A stretch of 64,000 bases of DNA from Bufo bufo (GCF_905171765.1 NC_053393.1:184693921-184757920); one strand, 5' to 3'; positions 9,937 through 21,828 are shown, counted from the stretch's first letter. The notes: generated from the sequence alone by a model not told the origin. A program made the numbers and translations.

Positions 9937-10535
9937 ACTAAATGGGTATTATGCAAGAAAAGAGAAAAAATATAATACAGTGCAGTGATAAGAATCTAAC
10001 TTACTGTAGCCCCCTCCTAAAGTCCCTGAATCTGAAGTCACTTAATCTAAAGTCACATACTTAATGCTAATACATGCTTGAAATCAAACACTCGAACGCT
10101 TACAAACTTGCATTGTTTGAATGCTTGTATAAGTGCAGCTCTCAAACCAGACTGCTTTTTTTCCTCTGGATTCAAAGGCCTGAGCTGCCCTCAAGGCTGG
10201 CTATTTAAATTCTCCTAATTAGATAGCCACACCCTAATTACTCACCTGTGCAACACCCTGGAGAAAAAAGAGAAAAAAAATAATAACAGTATACTCTCAG
10301 CTGCTATGAAATAAACCTGGCAGCAATAGCAAGTCACAGTGTATAAACTAGACTACACTGCTCTGACTTGGTATAGAGTACAAAAAAGTCAGGCACAGCC
10401 ACTCAGCAATGCACAGCTACTCCCTCTAAAGTCACACACTTAATACAAACACGCAAACGCTCACAAACTCGATTTGTTGGACTGCTTGTATAAGTGCAGC
10501 TCTCAACCCAGACAGTTTTTTTCCTCTGGATTCAA
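9937..10535 (-). repeat. CR1-like LINE 5' leader with repeated promoter-like block
   Basis: Upstream of the ORF1 ATG. A block of roughly 120-145 bp occurs twice in direct orientation, at about 10034-10181 and 10425-10535, sharing GCTTGTATAAGTGCAGCTCTC and TTTCCTCTGGATTCAA. Such monomer repeats can act as LINE promoters; function here is inference. No coding frame. Confidence 0.6.
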
Positions 10536-10975
10536 TAAGAATATATTGGCAAAAGTCTCATTTTAATATCAGTGTGAGGGTTTAGCCATATATTCTCAAT
10601 TGCATTTACAGTTGTAGTGCACCATTTTCAGTGATTTTCTGTTTCTTATAGTCCCATCCGCACATTTGTTTTACATGTGGTCCGTTGCAGGCATCCTCCA
10701 TTGTATGCATTGTTGCTGGGGATTGCTGTTAGCAACAGATAACATGTGCAGGATTTGCTCCCCTGGTTAGAAATGCGCTACAGCATAGGGGGTATTGAGC
10801 ATTTTCTGCTTTAAAGACCTGTGTACGATGTTTTTGTGGTACATGTGGTCCGCTGCCGGCATTTTCCACTGTATGCATTTTTTGCTGGGGATTGCTGTTA
10901 CCAACGGATCACATGGGCAACAGCATTTGGGGTCTTGAGCATATTTTGCATTTTAGACCAGTTTATTTTGTAATT
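10536..10975 (+). repeat. Unrecognised interspersed repeat R1, copy B
   Basis: Reverse-complement relative of 6250-7046. It begins with the 85-bp block that also closes copy A and continues with CACCATTTTCAGTGATTTTC. Two tandem related blocks follow: CATTGTATGCATTGTTGCTGG near 10700 and CACTGTATGCATTTTTTGCTGG near 10867. Non-coding. Confidence 0.65.
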
Positions 10976-11700
10976 GGGTGCCAGCAAGCCACTCTTTCTT
11001 CTGACAAGTAGAATAATATGGACAAGCATTCTGACCCCATTAAGGCATAATTTGTGGAAGCTTGGTCCGTCAGTAAGCAGCTATTCTTTTTATGCCAATA
11101 CAACGTGTGTGTTTAAACACCATCTTTCACTGATCAAGGTAAATTTTTGGAAAATTTGGACTATAGAAAGCATATCACATGCAACGGCGTAGTGTGCATT
11201 TAAACTTGTTATTCGTTAACGCCATCAAACATGCATTACCCATAGCTATGTTAGTGTCAATGATTTGCTATTGTTATCATTCTGCTCAAGAGCTTAGGGA
11301 AGGGGAAAAGGGGTGAGAGAAAAAAGCAAAAATTCATAAAAAATTTACAAAAAGAGATAAATTGTTTTCCTAGTGTCCTAGAGCCACTGTTTATAATCGA
11401 TTCAGGTTAAATTTGGCGAAACTGAACTGAGACGAATCTAAGAAAGTTACTCTACTGCAGATACATACTGAAATGTTGTTTTGAATAAATAACTTTATAC
11501 ATTAAGCATATGGTATACCAAGAGTAAGTGCTCATATTTTAATGTTTTAGAATATAAATCAGATAAGGTCAGCTTAAGTAATATACACTTTTATGTAAAA
11601 TGTGTGTTAAGAAGCAGATGTGGATCCATAAAGTTATTTGAACAGATTTGGGTTGAGGCTAGAGACAAAGAAATGTGAGTAAAGACATTGGAATAAATTG
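10976..11700. other. No gene recognised; possible old hAT end near 11397-11450
   Basis: AT-rich. Around 11397 the sequence GATTCAGGTTAAATTTGGCGAA resembles eroded hAT subterminal sequence like that at 18400, but no boundary can be fixed. Confidence 0.4.
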
Positions 11701-12402
11701 TAGTGTTGGGTGCGAATATTCGAATTGCGAATATTAATTGCGAATATCGGCACTTTGAGAATTTGCAAATATTTAGTGATATATATTCGTAATTTTGAAT
11801 ATTTATATATTTTTTTTCATCAGTAACCTTTCTTCTTGCTTGTTGGCCAATGAGAAGGCTGCAATGTCTTTGTCTGAGCTTATCAACATCCCTAGCAACC
11901 AATAGGAAAGTTGCCTACCTCTTACTATATAATAACCTCCCCAGTAGCCATTTTCTAAAGTTTTTTAAAGTTCTGAGAGAGACAACAGTGTAGGTTCTAT
12001 CCTGATATAGTGTAGCTGTTGCAGTGCAGTGTGTTTGGTAGTGTGATAGGTTCTGCTGTCAATACATACATGCAGAACTGCTAAAATGGGAAGTTTCACG
12101 TATTGCGCCAAAATATCATTAGTGCCGATAAGCAAAATCCCGAATATATTGGAGCACTCTAACTGCATATAAAGCCATTTTTAATGTTCTGCAGTGCCAA
12201 CCATTTTCTCCAGTCTCAGGAAACTTCTAGCAGCTTGGACAATGTAGCAAAAGTGACCCACGCCTGTATTTTGTGCGCATTACGTGAATATTACATTGCC
12301 GATGAAGAAAATAATCTTGAATTTGTCAATATATGATGAATATTTTCCCAAATATTCATGAAATGTCAAAAATTCGAATATAGCCCCTGCCGCTCATCAC
12401 TA
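11701..12402. repeat. AT-rich hAT-like MITE, complete copy
   Basis: The left end TAGTGTTGGGTGCGAATATTC and right end GAATATAGCCCCTGCCGCTCATCACTA are imperfect inverted repeats with the TAGNG.TG / CA.C.CTA hAT-like tips. Flanks ATAAATTG and AAATATTG agree at 6 of 8 positions. The interior is rich in AATATTCG words. Same family as 5294-5647 and 13294. Confidence 0.7.
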
Positions 12403-12444
12403 AAATATTGTCCACTTCTTCCAACATGACCTCGTCCTTTGGTT

Positions 12445-12668
12445 TATTTTATGCACTTATATAGCGCTACTATATTCCACAGTGCTTTACAGACATTAGC
12501 AACTGTCCCCAATGGGGCTCACAATCTAATGTCCCTATCAGTATGTCTTTTAGAGTGTGGGAGGAAACTGGAGAAAACCCACGCAAACACGGGGAGATCA
12601 TACAAACTCCATGCAGGTTCACAGTGCTGCAAGTCACCAGTGCTAACCACTGAGCCACTGTGCTGCCC
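12445..12668. repeat. SINE-like or LINE-tail repeat
   Basis: Carries the block TATATAGCGCTACTATATTCC, the phrase GTGGGAGGAAACTGGAGAAA, then ACCCACGCAAACACGGGGAG and a tail CTAACCACTGAGCCACTGTG. This combination is a well-known interspersed repeat of frogs and fishes. I cannot say from sequence alone whether it is a SINE or the 3' tail of a LINE. The reverse complement of the tail has tRNA-like character but no intact tRNA is present. Confidence 0.6.
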
Positions 12669-12669
12669 A

Positions 12670-13295
12670 TTTATGAAGATCATTCCATAAAGTCTTGAAG
12701 TCCTCTGCATGAATGGCATAAGAAATGCCCATGCGAGGTTTGACGGGCACAGAGAAAACAAGCTCTGTGGCCAACAATGATCCAGACACTTCATACTCGG
12801 TCCACATCGCTGCTAGCCAAGTAAGGTCCTGAAAAATGATCACCAGCTTACCCAAACAACAGTCAAAGTTTCTTTGTAACCAAGTCCCTACAATAGCAGT
12901 GAGCACCTTGGAGCCATTATACAGGAAGAAAATGACTGCTCCTTCATGCCGATGACCAACTTCTGGCGGTTAACACCCCATCGGTTGGTGTTTGCATATC
13001 CTAGCGATAAATGATGCTGCCGTTCACTGACTGTAAACAGAGATATTGACAGACAAACTTATCAAACTCTGCCGCCATCTTTATAGGCGCCACGTCTCCG
13101 GTCTCCTAACCTGCCAGATTTACCAGCATCTGTCTTAGGACACGAAGCAGTGGAATGACATTGTTCATCCCGTTGTCCTGGGGACTGACAAATAACGTGG
13201 CATCCTCAAAGGGCCTGAGCAAATGGCAGGTGTCATGCATGAGCTGCCACTGGCTGACATCAAAGTTACACAGGGGACTACTCCTGTCTAGTGTT
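12670..13295 (-). pseudogene. hAT transposase fragment
   Basis: On the minus strand, 13106-13303 encodes FDVSQWQLMHDTCHLLRPFE followed by DATLFVSPQ and MNNVIPLLRVL. This is the hAT block W-x-L-x-x-D-x-C-x-LL-x-PFE-x-AT, from the region between the catalytic core and the C-terminal domain. The stretch 12643-12906 is open but I could not place it on the transposase. Broken by the SINE-like repeat on its left and by an AT-rich MITE on its right. Probably belongs with the array and end at 13970-15615. Confidence 0.65.
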
Positions 13296-13580
13296 GAGCA
13301 CAAATATTAGAAAAACAAATTTTTATTGCGAATATCGCCACTTTGAAAATTCGTGAATATTTAGAATATAGTGCTATATATTTGTTATATCAAATATTCG
13401 TCATTTTTTCCATCTGAACACATGATTCCTCCCTGGTTCTTGCTTGTGGGCCAATGAGTCATTGGCCCACAAGCAACTTAAGCAGGGAGGAATCATGACT
13501 TCAGATGGAAAAAAATGATGACTATTCTAAAAAACTAATATATAGCACTATATTCAATATAGTGCTATATATTATAGATA
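13294..13580. repeat. AT-rich hAT-like MITE fragment with long palindrome
   Basis: Begins CTAGTGTTGAGCACAAATATT, related to 11701. It contains a near-perfect palindrome at 13399-13522 with about 60-bp arms: TGGGCCAATGA / TCATTGGCCCA at the centre, GATTCCTCCCTG against CAGGGAGGAATC, and CCATCTGAA against TTCAGATGG. Short (AT)-rich palindromes around ATAGTGCTATAT follow at 13545-13575. Confidence 0.65.
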
Positions 13581-13969
13581 TATTAATTGAGAGTGGTCGC
13601 ACATGGCTTGCATACACTACATGCCTTTAACATAATTTTTGGATCTCTACATGAAAATAATGTATTTGCTGTAAATCGCGAGAGGGACATTGCTTGAGAC
13701 ATTGATTTTACAAGAGATAAAGAGCAGCAGAGTTCAGCCACCTCTATTTGCTTCCCGCTGTTTACTGCTCCTGAATTAAATTGGGGCAACCAGCTTCAGC
13801 TTCCTCTGATGTGCAGTAAAAAATTTCACCAAAGAAAGGATAATGGAATTTGGATTATACAGAAGAAAGTCTACTATCACCCATCAATTTTCCCCCAAAA
13901 AAGCCTGTTTCCCATAAAAAAGTGCACCATTACGTAATTCGGTCCATATCGCGAAAAGTGCTTCACCAC

Positions 13970-14995
13970 ATATAACTGCACTGCTGAATGACAATTAGGC
14001 CCAATTTTCATTTATTTTTTACACAAAAGGCTTTTCAACAGATATGTGCAACAATGAAAGGCAAATTTATTTGTATTTACCCAGTAATACACGCCAAACT
14101 GGACTAGAAAATATCTCACTGCACTGCTTAACGGCATTTAGGCCCACATCTTTTACTATTTTTACACAAACGGCTTTTCAACAGATAAGTGCGACGATGA
14201 AAGGCAAATTTATTTGTATTTCCCAAGTAATACACGGCAATCTGGGCTGTAAAATATCTCACTGCACCGCTGAACGGCAATTAGGCCCAAATTTTTTTCT
14301 ATTTTCACACAAAAGGTTTTTCAACAGATAAGTGCTATGATGAAAGGTGAATCTGTTTGTATTTCCCTAGTAATACACGGCAAACTGGGCTGTAAAATAT
14401 CTCACTGCACCGCTGAACGACAATTAGGCCCAAATTTCTTTCTATTTTCACACAAAAGGCTTTTCAACAGATAAGTGCTATGATGAAAGGCAAATTTATT
14501 TGTATTTCCCCAGTAATACACGGCAAACTGTACTGTAAAATATCTCACTGCACCATTGAACGGCAATTAGGCCCTAATTTTTTTCTATTTTTACAGAAAT
14601 AAGGCTTTTCGACAGATAAGTACAACTAAGAATGGCGGAGGTATTTGTACTTTGCCACTAATACACGGCAAAGTGGTCTGTAAAATATCTCACTGCATCA
14701 CTGAGCGGCATTTTTTTTTTTCCTTTTTCCACTAATACACGCAAAAAAAGGCTTTAAAACAGATAACCGCACCGCTAGGCGGCAAAGATATTATTTTTTT
14801 ACTAATACAAGCAAAAAAGGGCTTTAAAACAGATAAGTGCACCGCTGAGCGCCAAATATATTTTACTTTTGCCACTAATACACGACAAAAAGGGCTGTAT
14901 TTTTCACACTTCACCACACAACGGCTAATAAGCCCTTTTTTACACTAATACAAGCAAAAAAATGCTTTAGAACATACAACTGCACCGCACAAGGG
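13970..14995. repeat. Tandem array, ~143-bp period, hAT subterminal
   Basis: The phrase GCAAATTTATTTGTATTT recurs at about 14061, 14206, 14347 (changed), 14489 and 14636 (changed), with GGCTTTTCAACAGATAAGTGC and AATATCTCACTGCAC in the same register. Units degrade to the right, where the tract becomes GCTTTAAAACAGATAA-type copies near 14750-14990. Its position between a hAT transposase fragment and a hAT end parallels the arrays in elements A and B. Confidence 0.85.
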
Positions 14996-15615
14996 CAAAT
15001 AAAACATTGAGATATTTCCTTATAATGAACCCTGTTAATGCCTGTATCAAACAGGACTTGCACCCTAATAAGAACAGTTTGCTGGAATTACAGAGCTATA
15101 TGATGGCAATTTGTATCGCCAGTCAGTGCAGCAAAGTGTAATCTGATTGTTCCTATTAACCAGGCTGTCACCTCCCCGACTGAACCCTGTTCAACAGAAA
15201 TGCAGTGGAATGATTCCTCCCTATTCTTTCACTACATCTTGAATTATCTTTCCCTGCACTTGTAAATAGTTTTTTTTTTAGCACAATGATTTTTCTATCA
15301 CTGTCCCTAGTGCCTGCAGACACGTCTCTCCCTGCAATAAGTACACTGGTGAATGGCAGAATCTAAGATGGCTGCCGTATTTATACGGCTGTGACATCAC
15401 AGGGATGGCTGACTGCTGATTGGCTGCATGCATGTTAGTATGGGTGATCCCTCCTTCGCAGACTTCCTTTCTCCATGTCCTCTCACATGCAGCAGCCATT
15501 CTAGGAAAAATTTTATTCGTTACTACGAAGCGCGAGGAAATTCACATTTGCTGCGAATTTTTTCCTGAAATTTATAACGAATTCCACTTTGTCACCTTTG
15601 ATTCGCTCATCTCTA
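14996..15615 (-). mobile_element. 5' terminal region of a hAT element (minus strand)
   Basis: Ends with GATTCGCTCATCTCTA at 15615, whose complement is the TAGAGATGAGCGAATC hAT tip. The adjoining 250 bp (CTACGAAGCGCGAGGAAATT, AGCAGCCATTCTAG, GGCTGCATGCATGTTAGTATG) closely resembles the corresponding end of the hAT at 18374-21962. Most likely the promoter-side end of the element whose fragments lie at 12670-14995. Confidence 0.65.
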
Positions 15616-18190
15616 GTTAAGGCTACACTTAAGAGTATTATTTATGTAGTACTGCAGGTCTTCACAGTTTAACAAGTATCTGGGCTTCATTACAGGGGAA
15701 CCACCTGGCCGCTACCTCTTAAAGTTGTCTCTACTCGACTGACTGCTGACCCACAGGAATCAAGATACACCGATGTGGAGCATCGAGGGATCAGGGAAAA
15801 CTGTAGTCATGGACAGGCCAAGGTTTGGGCAGGGAGAGTTCATGTGATCTGATAAACAGTCTGAGATCCCAATGGGCAGCTCAATTTCACAACAAAGATC
15901 AAGCAGAGTTCCGGTTAGGGTCAAATACAGGAAATAGGCAACGTTTTGTACACGGCTAGACAAACATAACTGAGAAAGAAGACTTAAGTACCCCAGTGTA
16001 GTCACCCATTGGCTGGGGAAGATTAGGGTGGGCACTGTCTCTTTAAGAACCTGAGAGAGCACGCACATAAACCATATCCTAAGGGCAATGAAAAGCATTG
16101 CCAGCAAGAAGAAGGCTGCACAGTCTATATGGAGGGAACAGCAGAGTTACTCGGGCAGCTGGGCCTGCTGGATGGAGGAGATAGACATTGGTGTATCTGA
16201 GCCACCAAAACCAGGTAGTGAGGAGAGCAGATCAAACATAACTATTGTGGAGCTTTTATTATCAGGAGTAGCATAAATGAAAACATTTATTATGTCAAGC
16301 TCTGCTACTGTGTACTCTGCCTTCTGTATTGAGCTGCTTCATAGTCCCTCACCTGTGAGTGACAGTTGTAGCATCCAACCAGAAGACCACTACACTTGTC
16401 ACCCAGAACAAAGACAGGGCTATGAAGCAGCTGAATGCGGAGAGCTCTTCATAGAGGAGCATTGCCTCTAGTGCCCTTGAAAAAGCAAAATCTAGCTGAA
16501 TAAAAGTTCATATTCACACTACCCTTAATAATAAAAGCTCCACAAATGGGGCCTTTGTGCATGGGAAAAAATGCCAAGCCAGTCTCACAAATTATGTACT
16601 TTGTCCTGTGCCTAACATGGGCATCAAAGCTAGACCAGTGAGTAACAGAAAGATTTGCCCTTTTCCGATGAACCATATAGCTTTTACATACTGTGAAAGC
16701 CAGGAGCATGTGCAATGCTCTAAAGCAACACCTACCTAAAAATTACAGAGCAAGTACATTTTATTGCAACACTGGATAATTCACCCTGCTATACTGCAAA
16801 CATTGTTGTGAGTGGTTTCAGAAACATGACAAATAGTTCAAGCTTCATTTTGCCTTTCAATTTCCCATATGTGAATCTTATGAAGCATATGGGGTAGGGG
16901 AGGGGTGCTGGAAAAACAAGTCTGATCCGTGGAAGCTCCACCTCACAAATTACGGGACTTAAAGTATCTGTTGCTAAAATTTAATTTCAATACAGCGCAG
17001 CACAACTTTAGGATTTTTGTGGAATTTGTGCTTTCATTAGTCAGAATTGCTTTAGTGGCACAATGGGGCTCACAATATACAATATTTGTTAGGTGCTTTT
17101 AATGTTGTGGCTGATTGCTGTCCATTCTACTTAAAATGTTTATTACCTTGCTAAATTAATTTCATTACTTGTCAGACTACTGCTTATGCTGTATTATATT
17201 ACATAGTTCTATTCACAATTTAACAGGTTTATTAGCTGCAATCTCCCAGAATCTCCAAGACATTAAAGGTGCTAGCTTAGGGTTTGCCTAGGATTCGGAA
17301 GTACTGTGTGAGCAGCTATTACAGAAATTGAGCACTATATGTTTTTCAAATATATTAGGAGAACTACTTATTAATACAAGCATCAAATTGTATATAACCT
17401 ACAAAATCATTACTGAGTCAAATTCTCCCGACAAAGCTTGGTGAAAGGCATATAGAGTCACTGTGGTCAGCCAGTGTTTGCATATCACTTAGTACATGTT
17501 CCTGTTCTCTTCCTTCCATAGTAGTATGAGATGATTCAATGTGGATAACACACTGGAGATAGTTCATAGGGATTCATCGTTACTATTGATATGGAATTGA
17601 CTACTTCTATTACTGTTTTATAAATGGCTATTCTGTACCCTGTATATATATTGTGGTACACAGATTGTCCTAAAATTTGGAGTTGTGTATATTTAATTGA
17701 ATTATAAAGAAGATTAAGCTATGCTATGGAAATTTGACCCAGTAATAACTTTGTAGATTATACTGTATATGTTGAGACACTAAGCTTCGCTTATACTCAT
17801 TCTTTATATGGTATTGTTTAAGAACCCCTTATATTCTTTTGTATAATTATCAAAAGAAGATATGTTGACTTGAAAAATCTATTGCATCTACTCGGCTATT
17901 CCAAGATGTAAATGACATAGTTCACCACCTACATTGTAAGTGGTAGAAAACTTTTCAGCTTTTACTGTAGCTCTAAATAGATTGTATAATTAAACCAATT
18001 GTACTCTACATATAAGTACACAACATCAGGCGATAAAAGCAACAGGAATGATAATCATGAGCTTAATGACAGACTAGTAGAAATGTAATCAAGACGCTGC
18101 CCATACATCCTCTGTTCCAGAAAAAAAAAAAAACATTGCACAGAACTAGAACACCACCGCGCCATAGACAATATATAGGGCTATTCTTGA
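15616..18190. other. No gene recognised
   Basis: Read on both strands. Short open frames (for example 15760-16107 minus and 16277-16471 plus) show no domain, biased composition or splice context. 15740-16100 has the more balanced composition of a repeat and contains ACTGTCTCTTTAAGAACCTGAG-like sequence, but I cannot assign it. 16960-18110 is AT-rich. Confidence 0.5.
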
Positions 18191-18588
18191 CTATTGCAGC
18201 TTAGTTCCTATTCACTTGAAAAGGAGCATCAGATGCAGTGCCCAAGAATGGCCAATACACAGTGTACACAGCTGTGGTGTTCGGACTTTGTACACAATTT
18301 CCTGGAACCGTGACCACAGATGATTTGTGGGGGTACAAGGGTGTCGGACTATCACCATACTGATATTGATAACTAGAGATGAGCAAAGTTTTTAAACATT
18401 CGATTCGGTCGCTTTACCAAATTTTCCCCAAAAATTTGATCCGAATTTATTTGTGACGAAGCGCTATAAAAATCTGATATTTCCCGGTTGCAGAGAGCCT
18501 GTAGATTGGTGCACTACACTGCATTGCATAGGTAGTCCGCTGTGGTAGTGGTTGTGTTTGTATGACAGGCAGTTGACAGGCGTCATCT

Positions 18589-18673
18589 TAGAATAAGTTC
18601 ACACTTCACTTATTTGGTCAGTTACAAGGCCAAAACTGACCGATCAAAAAACTCAAATGTGAACTTATTCTAA
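18589..18673. repeat. Very short foldback MITE
   Basis: TAGAATAAGTTCACACTT at the left is the complement of AAATGTGAACTTATTCTA at the right, with GGTCAGTTACAAGGCC / AAAACTGACC pairing inside. About 85 bp, non-coding, nested in the hAT. Confidence 0.75.
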
Positions 18674-19218
18674 CAAGTCAATGCTAGAGTCAGTTATAAG
18701 AACTGTGCAGTGGCCCAAGATGGTACTATAGAGTGAAAGAGCCCACTCCTTTTACACCACCATCAGCTGATTCCACATAGATTTCTAAAGAACCTGTTCT
18801 GTTACATGCTGATACAAGTAGTGGCCCCATAACAGTGAGAGAGGGTGTCAGCAGTAAGTTTGTGTTGACGTCACAGTTTATTTTTCCCTTCTTCTGATCC
18901 ATCAAAAGAACTACCCAAAAAAAAGGATTCTGTCTTTTGAGCATCTGACTTCACATGGCCAGCATTTGGCCAGCAATCCATCAGTATTGCTAAAGCCAGA
19001 AAACAACAGGAGAGGATCCAAAGCAGATGACACATGATTGGAATATTTGCATGTCTTGTGGGTTTTGTACCCACTCCTGATTTTGACTTTCAAATTATGA
19101 TACAGGCCTTACATATGCTCCAAAGACAGGATCCGTTCTGTTTTTCATTTTTCCGTCGTTCTGACAGATCAAAAGAAGGTTAAAATAAAAGGTGATGTCA
19201 ATAAGGCCAAACAAGGAC

Positions 19219-19505
19219 ACTAGTGGCCCTGTCACAGAGTGGGGAGGGTGGCAACTGCATGAGGAGTCAACATAGTTGCCCAGTCACAGAATGGTGAGGT
19301 GGCAACCGCATGAGGAGTCAACATAGTGGTCAGTCACAGAGTGGTGAGGCGGCAACCGCATGAGGTGTCAACACAGTGGCCCAGTTACAGTGTCAAGAAG
19401 GGTGGCAACCACATAAGGAGTCAACAAAGTGGCCCAGTTACAATGTGGGGAGGGTGGCAACCACACAAGAAGTCAACATAGTGACCCAGTCATAGAGTAG
19501 TGAAG
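19219..19505. repeat. Minisatellite, ~58-60 bp period
   Basis: Five imperfect units around CCCAGTCACAGAGTGGTGAG and GTGGCAACCGCATGAGGAGT with CAACATAGTGG. It lies beyond the C-terminal coding end of the hAT, the position where elements A and B carry their downstream arrays. Confidence 0.85.
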
Positions 19506-19689
19506 TGGGGGGCAACAGCAGTGGCAGTAACAGCACAAGATACTGTAGTAAGTAGAAGTAGGAGAAAATGCCAGCAGTGATAGTAGTTGTGTGGCATTGG
19601 CGGGTGGTAGCACCAGAATAGTGGCTGAAGCAGGTGGACAGAATAAACAGGTCTATTTTTAATAAGTTTCGGTATGGCATCTAGAAAGA

Positions 19690-20892
19690 TCTAGTCTGAT
19701 GCATCAGATATTGGCGTGGTGAAATCCTGGCTGATCCACACCTGATTTATCTTTACAAAGGTCAGTCTCTCAACATTTTGGATGGAAAGGCGAGTTCTCC
19801 TTGGGGTAAATATGCCCCACTAATCCAATAATTACCTGCTTTGATGCCACACTTCTGGCTGGGCAGGAAAGTTTGTCCAAGGCAAACTTAGCCAGTTGCG
19901 GCCACAAATCAGGTTTGGCTGCCCAGTGGTCCAGGGATCTTGCATGTGGGGTGGCATGGAGCAGTACATGTATGCCACCACCTGCTGGATTAGGTTCTGC
20001 TCCATGTCTTGCTGCTGCTGGTGGGTGGTTTCTTCAGTAGGCCAGTGGAGAAAAGTGCTCATTAGAGACTCCTGACTAAGGTTGCTGCTGATGGATCTGG
20101 TGCTGCTCAGTGCAGAAAAGTGTGCTCTGCATAGGTGGTATGCTGGTTGAGCACTCCGAATTGTGCCTGCAGTGGAACCTGAGGACAAAGTGGAGGATGA
20201 GGAGGCAGAGGAGGACATTGGCGCAGGACTCACAGCTTGAGACTATACAGGCGTCAATGCTGTCACTTGGCCGAGTTGCTGGTGTGGCTGGGCAGGAACC
20301 ACATTTACCCAGTAGGCCGTAAATGACAGATATTGTTCTTAACTGTAGTTAGAGCTCATTGGTGTTGCTGACACCGACAGGCTGGTACAGCCTTTTTGGA
20401 GAAGTAATGACAGTTTGGGAATCTCCACCTTGGCTCGGCACAAGCCATCAGTTCTCTGAAAGGTGCAGAGTCAACCATATGAAAAGAAAGGGCCTGTAGT
20501 ACAAGCAACTTGGCCAGGAGCACGTTCAGCTTCCAAGCTGTTGGATGAGTGCACACATATTGTTGACTTTTTGCAATCACCTTGGTGATCGATTGCTGAC
20601 GAAACGAGTGAAGAGGAGTAGGAGCAGGAGCAGGAGCAACAGGACCAGTAGATGATGGGAAGCAAGCACAGATAGCTTCTGCTGAGGTGGTGGAGCCTTG
20701 AATATTGGAGAAGGGGTGCGGGCCACTGGGTGATGCAGCTTTTTCTGCATCAGGCTGTACCACTACATTAGCACCACCGTTTTCCCAGGCTACTATATGA
20801 TGATGCTGCATGTGTTGATGCAGGGCGGTACTGCCAACATTTGCACCCTTGCTACATTTCATCTTCTGCCCCCAGATTCTACAAATAGCCAA
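19690..20892 (-). pseudogene. hAT transposase with the catalytic core deleted
   Basis: On the minus strand, 20892-20356 encodes a BED-finger-like start (CRIWGQKMKCSKGANVGSTAL then HQHMQHHH), a Ser/Pro/Ala-rich linker, a helical stretch (QSITKVIAKSQQYV) and the pre-core block PFRELMACAEPRWRFPNCHY. It then stops at 20356. Downstream (20233-19832) is a Ser-rich and acidic linker. Around 19860-19700 lies C-terminal dimerisation-domain sequence, with TFVKINQVWI recognisable in one frame. The roughly 300 residues holding the DDE residues, normally between these parts, are absent. The remnant cannot transpose itself, though its TIRs could be used by a related transposase. Confidence 0.7.
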
Positions 20893-21501
20893 CTGACGTC
20901 CTCTGGCGGCTTGATGAAAAATTCCCTCACTGGCGATAATGGCATTTTCCTCTTACCACTCTGTGCTGACTGCCTACTGTCGCTGCCTCCATGAACCTGT
21001 GCACTCCTAGTTCTTTCTGGACTGGTAGGCTCATAAGTAGCAGACAGTCTACCTTGGGCATGTTTGGCTCCAGACCTCACACTACTGCTACCCTGCTGAC
21101 TCATGGCCATGCTAGCACCCTGCTGGCTCAGCCGCTATTTTATGCACAAGCTGTAAAAGAATGCAGACAACCTAAAATCTGTAGTATTAGAATGCTTTTT
21201 AACCCCAATTAGTGCAGCAAGGTGTAATAGAATAGCTCCTAATAGCCAGGCTTTACACTGTTCAATTGGTCCCTCCTCTATTTCCTATAGTGTAAATAAT
21301 GCCTCTCTATTATAACGTTATGTCTCTCCATGCACTAAGTTCACTGGAATATGGCGGAGACCGGGCAGGAGGAGACTTTTTATAGGGCTGAGCCTTTTAT
21401 AGGGCTGAGACTTTTTATAGGGCTGGCTATCTGCTGATTGGCGGTCTGCATGGCATAATTGGTGATCCCTCATTCCTGGGCTTTTTATTTCCTCTTTCTA
21501 A

Positions 21502-21828
21502 GGTGGGTTCACATCACCATTACGCTTTCCATTATTGTTTTCCATTATAACTTGGTTATAACGGAAAATAAGCGAATCCATAAAACGGAAAGAGGCATTT
21601 CGTTTTGATCTGTCATAATAGAAGCCAATGGGCAAGCATAAAGGATCTGTCTGGTTTCCGTTATGCAAGACGGAAAATAAAGTTGTGTCCACAGGACTTT
21701 GTTTACCAAACCAGAAATCAAAAGGCTTCCATTTTGATTTCCGTCTTACTGATTCCTTTATTTTCAGTTATAACCAAGTAACAACAGAAAACAATAACAG
21801 AATAAATAACGGTAATGTGAACCCACCC
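21502..21828. repeat. MITE with TAA flanks (GGTGGGTTCACAT ends)
   Basis: The left end GGTGGGTTCACATCACCATTA and right end GGTAATGTGAACCCACC are inverted repeats, flanked by TAA on the left and CTAA on the right. The interior holds paired GAAAATAAGCGAATCCATAA / TTCCTTTATTTTC-type sequence around TAACTTGGTTATAA. A 3-bp TWA-type duplication points to the PIF/Harbinger group. Nested in the hAT at 18374-21962. Confidence 0.75.

Larger units (their letters stand above)
7047..10535 (-). mobile_element. CR1-like non-LTR retrotransposon, 3'-truncated
   Basis: Minus-strand element with a 5' leader (9937-10535), an ORF1 carrying an SGNH/GDSL-esterase-like domain, and the start of ORF2 with an APE-type endonuclease. 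ORF1 with an esterase domain is characteristic of CR1-group LINEs. The reverse transcriptase and 3' end are missing; the sequence stops within the endonuclease at 7047. It is flanked by 85-bp direct repeats (6962-7046 and 10536-10620) that differ at about 8 positions. Two insertions, 8007-8989 and 9603-9915, interrupt ORF1. Confidence 0.85.

Noticed and set aside
12445..12668. tRNA gene on the minus strand of the SINE-like repeat
   Set aside because: The A- and B-box-like words are degenerate and no cloverleaf can be drawn.
20110..21212. Plus-strand open frames over the 18.4-22 kb hAT
   Set aside because: They are antisense to the BED-finger and linker coding on the minus strand.
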